64,000 nt of DNA from JAPULR01 sp965238215 (lineage in GTDB: Bacteria > Chloroflexota > Dehalococcoidia > Lucifugimonadales > GCA-2712585), in assembly GCA_965238215.1 (NCBI GenBank), contig OZ250180.1:1178001-1242000 (forward strand). Direction: 5' to 3'. Below, piece by piece: positions 7,316-15,622 of the stretch. Position 1 is the first letter of the stretch. Every line of letters begins with the position of its first letter. Under the pieces are notes generated by a model. The model was not told the DNA's origin, ran no database searches, and was given only the letters and a program-made list of their open reading frames with translations. The position numbers and the translations under genes are program-made.

Positions 7316-8869
7316 TTTTCTGACCCGCGTGTATTAGGATGGGCAGTTGGCGCGGAGTCTGTTTTATGGGAGAGAGTGGCGGATGGGTAGGGGGAGGGTT
7401 GAGGGAGGGACGACGAGATTCCTCGAGGGACCCGGAATCACCATGGCCTAGAGAGGCGACGTAGGTAGAAGAAAATGGATGGGAGGTTGGGGGAAAGGGG
7501 TCAAGTGGGATGGGGAAGGGGGATGGGTTCCCGCCCCCGTCTTCACGAGGGCAGGCCCTTCGCGGGAACAACGGGGGGTGGGAGAGGGCGGGTTTGAAAC
7601 CCGCCCCTACGAGAATGAACGGTAGGGGGATGACGTGGGAGCGGGAAGGGTGGTTCGGGAACCGCCCCTATGGGGTTGTAAGCAAGGTGGGCTTCAACAG
7701 CATAGTAGCAGTCTATTTTCATAGTAATGACAAAGGGAGCGGGGGGAATGACACAACAGGGAGCCTCATCTATTTGTGTTATTCGTTTCCGGGGGTTCGT
7801 GCCTGGAGTTGATTCGATTAGGTAATCTAATAGGGGCGAATTTATTCGTTTTTGTGCCTGAGATTGATTGAATTTGGGTGTTTTTTCGTTTCAAAAAAAG
7901 TAGGGCTAACGAAGGACGGTTGGGGGTGGTGAGGGGCGCCCGGATACGAGATTCCTCGGCTCCGCTCGGAATGACAGGTGGGGGGAGGGGGGATCGGGTG
8001 GGTTCCCGCCCCCGTCTTCACGAGGGCAGGCTCTTCGCGGGAACAACGGGGGGTGGGAGAGGGCGGGTTTGAAACCCGCCCCTACGAGAATGAACGGTAG
8101 GGGGATGACGTGGGAGCGGGAAGGGCGGTTCCCGAACCGCCCCTATGGGGTTGTAAGCAAGGTGGGCTTCAACAGCAAGGGGGCAGTCTATTTTGATAGT
8201 AATGACAAAGGGAGCGGGGGGAATGACACGACAGGGAGCCTCATCTGTTTGTGTTATTCGTTTCCGGGGGTTCGTGCCTGGAGTTGATTCGATTAGGTAA
8301 TCTAATAGGGGCGAATTTATTCGTTTTTGTGCCTGAGATTGATTGAATTTGGGTGTTTTTTCGTTTCAAAAAAAGTAGGGCTAACGAAGGACCGTTGGGG
8401 GTGGTGAGGGGTGCCCGGATACGAGATTCCTCGGCTCCGCTCGGAATGACAGGTGGGGGGGGGATGGGTTCCCGCCCCCGTCTTCACGAGGGCAGGCTCT
8501 TCGCGGGAAAAACGGGGGGGCGCTGAGAAGGGGTCTTTCATGGGGGGATGGTAGCAGGGGATTGGGATTCTTCGCAATGGGAGGATGTCAGGCGAGTGTG
8601 GCGTTGAGCGTGAGGCAACGAGATTCCCCGAGGGACTCGGAATGACATGGGCCGGGATTTGGAATGACAGGAGGGGCGCAAAGATGACAGGGGAGGGACG
8701 ACGAGATTCTTCGCTGCGCTCAGAATGACAGGTGGGGCGCTAAGGATGACAGGAAGCCGGGCCTTGATAGGGGAAGTTGCAGAGCCTATATTAGCGGCAT
8801 GATTTCTGCGGTCACGTACTCGGACGGCGTCCTTTGGGGGGGTCGTCGGGCAACGTCTAGGTTTACGTC
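7316..8869. repeat. 1.5-kb repeat field with a 470-bp tandem duplication
   Basis: No gene is seen in 1.5 kb. Units 7525-7999 and 8000-8464 are near-identical direct repeats (475 and 465 bp), with a third partial copy at 8465-8520. Each unit contains 'gttcccgcccccgtcttcacgaggg', 'gcgggtttgaaacccgcccctacg', 'ggttc.ggaaccgcccctatgggg', the 'cagtctatttt.atagtaatgacaaa' module, a 'ttattcgtttcc...tttcaaaaaaagtagggc' module and 'gagattcctcggctccgctcggaatgaca'. The region from 8580 holds two more 'gagattc...gaatgacagg' units. The 70 bp before 8870 look unique and may hold the nadK promoter, but I cannot name the boxes. Confidence 0.8.
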
Positions 8870-9760
8870 ATGATCTCGGTAGTGGGCATCGTCTATAATG
8901 CGCGGTCTTCGTCCGCCAAGGATATGGCCGTGGAGATTGCCGGCCTGGTGGGGCCCGGCCGGGAGTCCTGGTCGAAAGCGGCGGGGGACCTTGGAGAGGG
9001 AGACGCATTTCTGAAGGAGACAGACCTCATCGTGACGGTGGGGGGCGACGGGACGATTCTGCGGGCGGCAAGGGCGGCAGTGGCGCATGACATCCCACTG
9101 CTTGGGGTGAACATGGGGCGGCTGGGATTCATGACGGAACTGCGTCCTGCCGACGCGCTGGAACGGATTCCGGGCTTTCTAGAAGGTGGGGGATGGGTGG
9201 AGGAGAGATCCATGGTAAAGGCGCGGGTCTTCGACGGGACGGCATCGGCGGATGGGGGAGCGTCGGATTCCTTGCAATCCGAATGGCATCATGCCTTGAA
9301 CGACGTGGTGGTGACTCGTGGAGAGACGCCGCGGCTCATCTGGGTACGGGCGCTGGTGGACGGCGCGGAGTTGACGTCCTACCGGGCGGACGCGGTTGTG
9401 GTAAGCAGCGCGACGGGAAGCACGGGGTATAACCTTTCGGCGGGCGGGCCGATCCTGGACCCGCGGGCGGAGGAGATGGTGCTGAAGCCGGTGGCTCCAC
9501 ACGTGGGCTTGGCAACAGCGGTTGTCCTGCCGCCGAGCGTTTCGGTGGAGCTGCGGGTTACGTCTTCCGACGGGGCCGTGCTGAGCGTTGACGGCTATCT
9601 GAATAGACCCGTCGGAGTGGGTTCGGGGGTTCGGATTCAGAGCAGCGAGAGGAAGGCGAAGTTTTTGAGGGAGAGAACCAGCCGGGAGTTCTTCGCCAGC
9701 CTGACGCGGCGGTTGGGGTTTGAGGGGGGAATGGGCGCAGGACGGGCGGTCTTCTACTAG
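8870..9760 (+). CDS. nadK: NAD kinase
   Basis: A 296-aa NAD kinase that makes NADP from NAD and ATP or polyphosphate. Seen: the GGDGT motif (residues 58-62, VTVGGDGTILRAAR), GVNMGRLGFMTEL, ALNDVVVTRG (the NE/D motif) and DAVVVSSATGSTGYNLSAGGPILDP. The fold ends in VDGYLNRPVGVGSGVRIQSSE, which belongs to the beta-sandwich domain. Its 3' end (9632-9760) is duplicated at 10534-10662 as part of a 902-bp segmental duplication that also carries the following NUDIX gene. An intact copy remains, so the enzyme should be functional. Confidence 0.95.
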   Translation: MISVVGIVYNARSSSAKDMAVEIAGLVGPGRESWSKAAGDLGEGDAFLKETDLIVTVGGDGTILRAARAAVAHDIPLLGVNMGRLGFMTELRPADALERIPGFLEGGGWVEERSMVKARVFDGTASADGGASDSLQSEWHHALNDVVVTRGETPRLIWVRALVDGAELTSYRADAVVVSSATGSTGYNLSAGGPILDPRAEEMVLKPVAPHVGLATAVVLPPSVSVELRVTSSDGAVLSVDGYLNRPVGVGSGVRIQSSERKAKFLRERTSREFFASLTRRLGFEGGMGAGRAVFY

Positions 9761-9824
9761 AGGATGGTTAGGTGCATGTACGCCGGGGAGCGAGCCGGGC
9801 GCCCACAAGGGACGCCCCTACAAG

Positions 9825-10379
9825 ATGTATAGACAAACGCATGCAGGGGAGCCTACGGAGGAGAGCCGGCTGGCTTTCGAAGGGAAGCTCTTCAACGTTC
9901 GGGTGGATACAGTGAGACTGGCGAGCGGACGTCGAACCACGCGGGAGATAGTTTTGGCCCCGGACAGTGTCTGCATCGTGCCGGTGGACGAGGACGGCAA
10001 CGTGTACCTGGTCCGGCAGTATCGGAAGCCGCCGGAGCTGCTGCTGCTGGAGGTGGTGGCGGGCGGCGTGGACAAGGGGGAGTCGGCGGAAGAGGCAGCG
10101 CGTCGGGAGCTTCGGGAGGAGGCGGGCCTGCGGGCGGAGAAGATGGAGCTTTTGAGCTTCTTCTGGATGTCGCCGGGGTTCTGCACGGAGGGGATGCACG
10201 CGTACTTGGCGACGGGTTTGAGTTTGGGAGATAGCGCGCCGGAGGAGGACGAAAGCATCGAGGTTGTGCGGATGAAGCTGGAGGATGTGCCGGGGCTCAT
10301 CGCGTCGGGGGAACTTCAGGACTGCAAGAGTATAGCGGCTTTGATGCTGGTGTTGGGGAAGTTACAACCGCCAGAGTGA
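9825..10379 (+). CDS. NUDIX hydrolase, ADP-ribose pyrophosphatase type (copy 1)
   Basis: A 184-aa NudF-like enzyme expected to split ADP-ribose into AMP and ribose 5-phosphate. Seen: a complete Nudix box, GGVDKGESAEEAARRELREE, starting near residue 80, followed by AGL. It is preceded by YLVRQYRKPPELLLLEVVAG and followed by FFWMSPGFCTEGMHAYLATGL, both typical of this subfamily. I start at ATG 9825; the upstream in-frame codons (GAHKGRPYK) are a translated dispersed repeat ('gcccacaagggacgcccctac'). The end (LQPPE) differs from copy 2. The nearly identical copy 2 lies 902 bp downstream. Confidence 0.88.
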   Translation: MYRQTHAGEPTEESRLAFEGKLFNVRVDTVRLASGRRTTREIVLAPDSVCIVPVDEDGNVYLVRQYRKPPELLLLEVVAGGVDKGESAEEAARRELREEAGLRAEKMELLSFFWMSPGFCTEGMHAYLATGLSLGDSAPEEDESIEVVRMKLEDVPGLIASGELQDCKSIAALMLVLGKLQPPE

Positions 10380-10450
10380 TGCGTTGGAGTTGGAACAAAC
10401 GCCTTAGGTGTTCCATGACAGTTGCTCATCGCACTGTCAGCAGGAGTGAA

Positions 10451-10546
10451 ATGGCGCAACAGCAACCGGAAGGAACTGCACACACCTCTCGCGTCGTTGC
10501 GGTAGAAGATGATCAGGCGTGGTTTGGGGGGTGCGGATTCAGGTGA
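10451..10546 (+). pseudogene. Truncated copy of the 63-aa array gene
   Basis: 31 codons matching the first half of the array genes at 11349, 11650 and 11953 (MAQQQPEGTAHTSRVVAVEDDQAWFGGCG). It then runs into duplicated nadK sequence and stops at TGA 10544. The junction falls at 'gtgcggat': the array gene continues as 'tgcggatggcaa' and nadK as 'tcggattcag', so a few bases of microhomology joined them. The ribosome binding site AGGAG is retained. Confidence 0.7.
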
Positions 10547-10662
10547 GCGAGCGGAAGGCGAAGTTTCTGAGGGAGAGGAGCGGCCGGGAGTTCTATGCCA
10601 GCTTGACGCGGCGGTTGGGGTTTGAGGGGGGAATGGGCGCAGGACGGGCGGTCTTCTACTAG
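10531..10662 (+). pseudogene. Duplicated 3' end of nadK
   Basis: 44 codons reading VRIQVSERKAKFLRERSGRE through to GGMGAGRAVFY and stop. They match the last residues of the NAD kinase ending at 9760, with a few substitutions (SS to VS, TS to SG, F to Y). The offset is exactly 902 bp (9632 to 10534). There is no start codon or N-terminal domain. It is a passenger of the segmental duplication that produced the second NUDIX gene. Confidence 0.9.
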
Positions 10663-10726
10663 AGGATGGTTAGGTGCATGTACGCCGGGGAGCGAGGTGG
10701 GCGCCCACAAGGGACGCCCCTACAAG

Positions 10727-11269
10727 ATGTATAGACAAACGCATCCAGGGGAGCCTACGGAGGAGAGCCGGCTGGCTTTCGAGGGGAGGCTCTTCGACGT
10801 TCGGGTAGATACGGTAAGGCTGGCGAGCGGACGTCGAACCACGCGGGAGATAGTTTTGGCCCCGGACAGTGTCTGCATCGTGCCGGTGGACGAGGACGGC
10901 AACGTGTACCTGGTCCGGCAGTATCGGAAGCCGCCGGAGCTGCTGCTGCTGGAGGTGGTGGCGGGCGGCGTGGACAAGGGGGAGTCGGCGGAAGAGGCAG
11001 CGCGTCGGGAGCTTCGGGAGGAGGCGGGCCTGCGGGCGGAGAAGATGGAGCTTTTGAGCTTCTTCTGGATGTCGCCGGGGTTCTGCACGGAGGGGATGCA
11101 CGCGTACTTGGCGACGGGTTTGAGTTTGGGAGATAGCGCGCCGGAGGAGGACGAAAGCATCGAGGTTGTGCGGGTGAAGCTGGAGGAAGTGCCGGGGATC
11201 ATCGCGTCGGGGGAACTTCAGGACTGCAAGAGCATAGCGGCTTTGATGCTGGCGTTGGGGAAGGCGTAG
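10727..11269 (+). CDS. NUDIX hydrolase, ADP-ribose pyrophosphatase type (copy 2)
   Basis: A 180-aa near-twin of the NUDIX gene at 9825. The Nudix box is unchanged. Visible protein differences are few: A7P, K21R, N24D, M to V and D to E near RMKLEDV, L to I in PGLIA, V to A near the end, and the shorter C-terminus GKA. The same dispersed repeat ('gcccacaagggacgcccctac') precedes the start. Both copies keep all catalytic residues, so both could be active. Its last 25 or so bases ('agcggctttgatgctggcgttgggg') recur after each later copy of the array gene. Confidence 0.88.
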   Translation: MYRQTHPGEPTEESRLAFEGRLFDVRVDTVRLASGRRTTREIVLAPDSVCIVPVDEDGNVYLVRQYRKPPELLLLEVVAGGVDKGESAEEAARRELREEAGLRAEKMELLSFFWMSPGFCTEGMHAYLATGLSLGDSAPEEDESIEVVRVKLEEVPGIIASGELQDCKSIAALMLALGKA

Positions 11270-11348
11270 GGGGTGAATGCGTTGGAGTTGGAAAAAACGC
11301 CTTAGGCGTTCCATGATAGTTGCACGTTGCACTGTCAGCAGGAGTGAA

Positions 11349-11540
11349 ATGGCACAACAGCAACCGGAAGGAACTGCGCCCAACTCTCGCGCCATTGCGG
11401 CAGAAGATGAACAGGCGTGGTTTTGGACGCCCGCATGGCAAGAGGGCGAACGGGAAGTTTCGGAACAGATTCGGGACGGTCAACTTTCTCCAAAGTTTCA
11501 TAGCATGGATGAGATAAGAGAGTATCTCTCCGAAGCATAG
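11349..11540 (+). CDS. 63-aa array protein, antitoxin-tail-like (copy A)
   Basis: A 63-aa protein with an acidic second half: AWFWTPAWQEGEREVSEQIRDGQLSPKFHSMDEIREYLSEA. This resembles the C-terminal tail of AbrB/MazE-type or related type II antitoxins ('W..EWQ.gEre...di..G....f.s.eE.l..L'); the N-terminal DNA-binding part is absent. The start at ATG 11349 is fixed by AGGAG five bases upstream (copies B and C have the same). No toxin gene lies next to it. Recognition is by motif memory, so function is unproven. It differs from B and C in WTPA versus GGCG and in AIAAE. Confidence 0.55.
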   Translation: MAQQQPEGTAPNSRAIAAEDEQAWFWTPAWQEGEREVSEQIRDGQLSPKFHSMDEIREYLSEA

Positions 11541-11649
11541 CGGCTTTGATGCTGGCGTTGGGGAGGCGGTAGGTGGAATGCGTTGGAGTTGAGACAAACG
11601 CCTTAGGTGTTCCATGATAGTTGCACATTGCACTGACAGCAGGAGTGAA

Positions 11650-11841
11650 ATGGCACAACAGCAACCGGAAGGAACTGCGCCCATCTCTCGCGTCGTTGCG
11701 GTAGAAGACGAACAGGCGTGGTTTGGGGGGTGCGGATGGCAAGAGGGCGAACGGGAAGTTTCGGAACAGATTCGGGACGGTCAACTTTCTCCAAAGTTTC
11801 ATAGCATGGATGAGATAAGAGAGTATCTCTCCGAAGCATAG
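11650..11841 (+). CDS. 63-aa array protein, antitoxin-tail-like (copy B)
   Basis: The second tandem copy (MAQQQPEGTAPISRVVAVEDEQAWFGGCGWQEGEREVSE...). Its second half is identical to copy A from WQEGEREVSEQIRDG onward. The WTPA stretch is replaced by GGCG, as in copies 0 and C. AGGAG precedes the start. The frame is intact and the length is identical to the sisters, so the copies are either very recent or kept open by selection. Confidence 0.55.
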   Translation: MAQQQPEGTAPISRVVAVEDEQAWFGGCGWQEGEREVSEQIRDGQLSPKFHSMDEIREYLSEA

Positions 11842-11952
11842 CGGCTTTGATGCTGGCGTTGGGGAAGGCGTAGGGGGTGAATGCGTTGGAGTTGGAAAAA
11901 ACGCCTTAGGCGTTCCATGATAGTTGCACGTTGCACTGTCAGCAGGAGTGAA

Positions 11953-12144
11953 ATGGTACAACAGCAAACGGAAGGAACTGCGCCCAACTCTCGCGTCGTT
12001 GCGGTAGAAGACGAACAGGCGTGGTTTGGGGGGTGCGGATGGCAAGAGGGCGAACGGGAGGCTTCGAAAGAGATTCGGAAGGGTCGACTTTCCCCAAAGT
12101 TCCACAGCATGTATGAGATAAGAAAGTATCTCTCTGAAGCATAG
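11953..12144 (+). CDS. 63-aa array protein, antitoxin-tail-like (copy C)
   Basis: The third and most diverged copy: MVQQQTEGTAPNSR at the start, EASKEIRKGRLSPKFHSMYEIRKYLSEA at the end. Most changes against copy B lie in the last 30 residues and make it more basic. AGGAG precedes ATG 11953. The unit is followed by a degenerate scrap of the NUDIX 3' end. Confidence 0.55.
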   Translation: MVQQQTEGTAPNSRVVAVEDEQAWFGGCGWQEGEREASKEIRKGRLSPKFHSMYEIRKYLSEA

Positions 12145-12403
12145 TGTCGTTGATGCTTGCGTTGGCGAGGCAGTGGATGTCCCAAGCGGTAGTTGAGATT
12201 CCAGGAACTAATAGCTAGGAAGCTTGGACAACTCGGCCTCCAGAACTTCCGATAATGTGTGAGATGACTTGCGTTTATGAGTATCAAACTCGGACAGGGT
12301 ACAGTTGCCCGATCACCTACGAAGAGTGGGAAATCAATTACTGGGTTCCTCTCCTCCCGGAAGCCAGGTAGAGATTCTATTCCAAGAAGGAAAGTAGAGT
12401 TAA

Positions 12404-12838
12404 ATGAAAAGACTTTTGCTGGGTTTGGGGCTAGTTTTTGTACTCTTGTTGACTGCTTGCGGGGCTTCAATCGCTGATGTTAAGAAGGAAAATGATAGAG
12501 TCCTTGCAGAGGTCAAATTAGAGAACGATAGGGTTATTGCAGAAATAGAGACTGCACGAGCGAGCCAACAATTTATGGATGCCTTTGTATCAAGTCTGTT
12601 GTCTAACTCTGATTACAAGAGCTATTTAGAGTGGTCGGAAGAAGATATTGAACAACTGGCTACCGCCTTCATGAGCGACGCTGGTTATGTAGAAATGCTA
12701 CAAACAACTCCAAGGGAGGACTGCGCTCAGATAGTTGTTATGGCAATAATCTTAGGAGGTGAGCATTTTATCCCTTCAAATAAGGAAGTAAAGAAAATCT
12801 GTCAGTGGTATGAAGACTACATAAAGTCGGAAAGTTAA
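12404..12838 (+). CDS. Small predicted lipoprotein
   Basis: A 144-aa protein with a lipoprotein signal: KRLLLGLGLVFVLLLTACGAS, lipobox LTAC, Cys19. A short charged heptad-like stretch follows (VKKENDRVLAEVKLENDRVIAEIETA, probably coiled coil, residues 25-51), then a mixed domain with two cysteines (DCAQ, KICQW). I do not recognise the family. Codon use and base composition are more AT-rich than the neighbours, as is the 200 bp upstream, which suggests a different origin. AAGGAAAG sits upstream of the start. It is bordered on both sides by scraps of the array unit. Confidence 0.65.
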   Translation: MKRLLLGLGLVFVLLLTACGASIADVKKENDRVLAEVKLENDRVIAEIETARASQQFMDAFVSSLLSNSDYKSYLEWSEEDIEQLATAFMSDAGYVEMLQTTPREDCAQIVVMAIILGGEHFIPSNKEVKKICQWYEDYIKSES

Positions 12839-12948
12839 ATGATAGCTGCAGTTTGAGACTTGGCGGTAGGGGGTGAATGCGTTGTCAGTAATCCCGTCAT
12901 CTGATAGTATAACTTTTCACTAATAACCCACATGGAAAGGGATAGCAG

Positions 12949-14625
12949 TTGCTAGAGCACGATGTTTTGGTAGTTGGGGCCGGACTGGCTGGAATGCGAG
13001 CAGCCTTGGCGGCGCACCAGAGCGGGGCCGACGTGGCCATTGTGAGCAAGGTTCATCCCGTACGGAGTCACTCCAACGCCGCCCAGGGGGGGATCAACGC
13101 CGCCCTGACGGATAGGGGGGACAGCTGGGAGGACCACGCCTTCGACACCATCAAGGGAAGCGATTACCTGGGAGACCAGGACGCCATCGAGTATATGTGC
13201 ACGGAGGCGGGGCCGGAGCTTATCGACCTGGAGCACATGGGGGTTATCTTCAACCGGGACGAGGAAGGGCGTCTGGGCACGAGGGCCTTTGGCGGCCAGC
13301 AGCGGGCGCGGACGTTTTTCGTGGCGGACTTTACCGGGCAGGCTATGCTGCACGTGCTGTACGAGCAGCTAATGAAGGCCGACGTGCGGGTCTACGAAGA
13401 GTGGTTCGTCCTTGAGCTGATCATGGAGGAGGGCGAGTGCTGCGGGGTCATAGCCCTGGACATCGCCACGGGCAGGGTGTACGTCATCCGGGCGAAGTCG
13501 GTAATCCTGTGCACGGGCGGGCTGGGGCGGCTTTTCGAGCCGAGCACCAACGCGCTGATTGTGACGGGGGACGGCATCGCGCTGGCGTACCAGGTGGGCG
13601 CACCGGTGATGGACATGGAGATGGTGCAGTACCACCCGACGACGTTGAAGGGCAGCGGGGTGCTGATTACGGAGGGGGCGCGGGGAGAAGGGGCGCATCT
13701 GCTGAACAAAGACGGCGAACGGTTTATGGAGAGGTACGCTCCCAACATGATGGAGCTGGCCTCCAGAGACGTAGTGTCGAGGTCGGAGCAGACGGAGATT
13801 GACGAAGGGCGGGGCATGGACGGCTGCGTACTGCTGGACTGTCGACATCTTGGGGAGGCGCTGATTCGGGAGCGGCTTTCGCAGATATTAGAGATAGGCA
13901 TGGACTTTGCGGGGGTGGACATCACCAAGGAGCCCATCCCCATTCAGCCCGGGATGCATTACCTAATGGGCGGCATAAAGACGGACATGGACGGCCGGAC
14001 GGTTATGCCGGGGCTTTACGCCGCCGGCGAGTGCGCCAACGTGAGCGTTCATGGTGGGAACCGGCTGGGGGCGAACTCGCTGCTGGACACGGTGGTGTTT
14101 GGGCATCGTTCCGGCAACCACGCCGCCGACTGGGCCCGTGGGAAGCCCTACCGGGACTTGGACGTTGAGGCTTACGCGTCGAAGACCGAGCAGGGATTCG
14201 CGGAGCTGTTCTCCCGGAGCACCGACGAACGTTGGTCGCAGGTCCGGCTGGACATGGGACGCGCCATGGACCAGCACATGGGGGTCTATAGGGATGAAGA
14301 GGGGATGCAGACGCTTTTAAAGAGTCTGGACGGTTTCAAGGAACGATACAAGCATGTGTCACTTCAGGACAAGGGGCGGGTGTTCAACACGGACCTGATA
14401 TTCACGTTGGAGTTGGGGTTCATGCTGGACTGCGCCGAGTCTATCGTCCTGGGCGGGATAGAGAGAAAGGAAAGCCGGGGAGCGCACTCCCGGACGGACT
14501 ACCCGAACCGGGACGACGAGAATTGGTTGAAGCACGTACTGGTCACGCGGACGGAAGACGGGCCCGAGGTTTCGCATCTGCCGGTGACCATCACAAAATG
14601 GCAGCCCGAGGAGAGAAAGTACTGA
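12949..14625 (+). CDS. sdhA: Succinate dehydrogenase / fumarate reductase flavoprotein subunit
   Basis: A 558-aa FAD-binding catalytic subunit that interconverts succinate and fumarate. Seen: N-terminal VVGAGLAGMRAAL; the covalent-FAD region HPVRSHSNAAQGGINAAL, with the SHS-AQGG signature; QYHPTTLKGSGVLITEGARGEGAHLLN, with active-site residues; MHYLMGGIKTD; HGGNRLGANSLLDTVVFG; and C-terminal SRGAHSRTDYPNRDDENWLKHVL. I accept the TTG start at 12949 because the Rossmann strand begins right after it and GGAAAGGG lies upstream. The stop overlaps the next start (TGATG). Confidence 0.95.
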   Translation: MLEHDVLVVGAGLAGMRAALAAHQSGADVAIVSKVHPVRSHSNAAQGGINAALTDRGDSWEDHAFDTIKGSDYLGDQDAIEYMCTEAGPELIDLEHMGVIFNRDEEGRLGTRAFGGQQRARTFFVADFTGQAMLHVLYEQLMKADVRVYEEWFVLELIMEEGECCGVIALDIATGRVYVIRAKSVILCTGGLGRLFEPSTNALIVTGDGIALAYQVGAPVMDMEMVQYHPTTLKGSGVLITEGARGEGAHLLNKDGERFMERYAPNMMELASRDVVSRSEQTEIDEGRGMDGCVLLDCRHLGEALIRERLSQILEIGMDFAGVDITKEPIPIQPGMHYLMGGIKTDMDGRTVMPGLYAAGECANVSVHGGNRLGANSLLDTVVFGHRSGNHAADWARGKPYRDLDVEAYASKTEQGFAELFSRSTDERWSQVRLDMGRAMDQHMGVYRDEEGMQTLLKSLDGFKERYKHVSLQDKGRVFNTDLIFTLELGFMLDCAESIVLGGIERKESRGAHSRTDYPNRDDENWLKHVLVTRTEDGPEVSHLPVTITKWQPEERKY

Positions 14626-15587
14626 TGCAGATAGTAGTTTCGGTACGTAGATACAACCCGCAGGACAAGGAGAATTCTCCGTACTGGCAGGAGTATCCGC
14701 TGGAAGTTGAGGAAACGTCCAGCGTGCTTGATTCGCTGATCAAGATTCGCGAGGAGGTGGACGGCAGCCTGGCGCTGAGGTGCAGCTGCCGGAGCGCCAT
14801 TTGCGGTTCCTGCGCAATGCGGATCAACGGTCACGCCAAGCTGGCCTGTAACACGAAGGTCTCGGACGTGGCGGAGGACGGGGGCACTGTGACGGTGGAG
14901 CCAATGGGAGTGATGCCGGTCATCAAGGACCTGGTGGTGGACCAGACTTTGTTCTGGGACAAGGTACGGCAGGTCTCGCCGTGGCTGCAGCCGGAGGGCG
15001 AGGAGCCGGAGGCGGAGTATCTTGCGCCGAATTCGGACATGACCCACCTGGCGGGAGTGATGGCGTGCATAATGTGCGGCGCCTGCGTTTCCGACTGCAC
15101 GGTGCTGGAAATGGACCCGAATTTCATCGGCCCGGCGGCGTTGGCCAAGGCGTACCGGTTTGCGGCAGACCCACGGGACGATCAGGACGCTTCCCGTTTG
15201 GCGGCGCTGAGCGAGTACGGCGGCGTTTGGGACTGCACCAGGTGCTACGAGTGTGTGGAGGTGTGCCCCAAGGGGGTTGCGCCGATGGATAGAATAATGG
15301 CGCTGAGAGACAAGGCCATGGAGGCGGGTTACACGAATAACAATGGAGCGCGACACACGGACGCCTTCGAGCAGTCGGTGTCGCATAGCGGTCGGTTGAA
15401 CGAACTGACGCTGCCAATCAAGTCGTTTGGAATACTGAATCTGCCGGCGCAGATAAGCATGGCGCCGGTGGCAATTCGGGCGCTGATGCGGCGGAAGATA
15501 CCGCCCATCATCCACAAGTCGATACCTGGGGTGGACAAGGTGCGGCGGCTGGTTCAGAGCGTCAAAGAAGAGCAGCAGGGCGAGTAG
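14625..15587 (+). CDS. sdhB: Succinate dehydrogenase / fumarate reductase iron-sulfur subunit
   Basis: A 320-aa electron-transfer subunit. Seen: a plant-type [2Fe-2S] domain with CSCRSAICGSCAM and a fourth Cys in LAC; then two C-terminal cysteine clusters, CIMCGACVSDC and CTRCYECVEVCPKG, for the 4Fe-4S and 3Fe-4S centres. The protein is longer than the usual 230-260 aa; the extra C-terminal 70 residues include MDRIMALRDKAMEAGY and resemble HdrC/GlpC-type extensions. The start codon overlaps the sdhA stop. No SdhC or SdhD gene follows. Confidence 0.93.
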   Translation: MQIVVSVRRYNPQDKENSPYWQEYPLEVEETSSVLDSLIKIREEVDGSLALRCSCRSAICGSCAMRINGHAKLACNTKVSDVAEDGGTVTVEPMGVMPVIKDLVVDQTLFWDKVRQVSPWLQPEGEEPEAEYLAPNSDMTHLAGVMACIMCGACVSDCTVLEMDPNFIGPAALAKAYRFAADPRDDQDASRLAALSEYGGVWDCTRCYECVEVCPKGVAPMDRIMALRDKAMEAGYTNNNGARHTDAFEQSVSHSGRLNELTLPIKSFGILNLPAQISMAPVAIRALMRRKIPPIIHKSIPGVDKVRRLVQSVKEEQQGE

Positions 15588-15622
15588 CCTGCGGTGGCTA
15601 ACTTATTTCTAGGAGGGCCGGT

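Larger units (their letters stand above)
11277..12170 (+). repeat. Tandem array of about 302-bp units carrying a small gene
   Basis: Three units begin at 'atgcgttggagttg' (11277, 11579, 11881). Each runs through an AGGAG-preceded 63-codon gene and ends in a scrap of the NUDIX 3' end ('agcggctttgatgctggcgttgggga'). A degenerate scrap follows the third unit (12143-12176). A fourth, partial unit starts at 10379, and the string 'ggcggtagggggtgaatgcgttg' recurs at about 12863. The pattern indicates unequal crossover after an initial segmental duplication. Confidence 0.85.

Noticed and set aside
8317..8577. Minus-strand ORF (SPTFFETKKHPNSINLRHKNE) over the AT-rich element
   Set aside because: The related copies at 19678 and 47205 do not keep the frame, so it is not a conserved coding sequence.
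9720..9824. N-terminal extension of the NUDIX ORFs (GAHKGRPY...)
   Set aside because: It is a translation of the dispersed 'gcccacaagggacgcccctac' repeat plus the nadK end in another frame; the enzyme begins at the internal Met.
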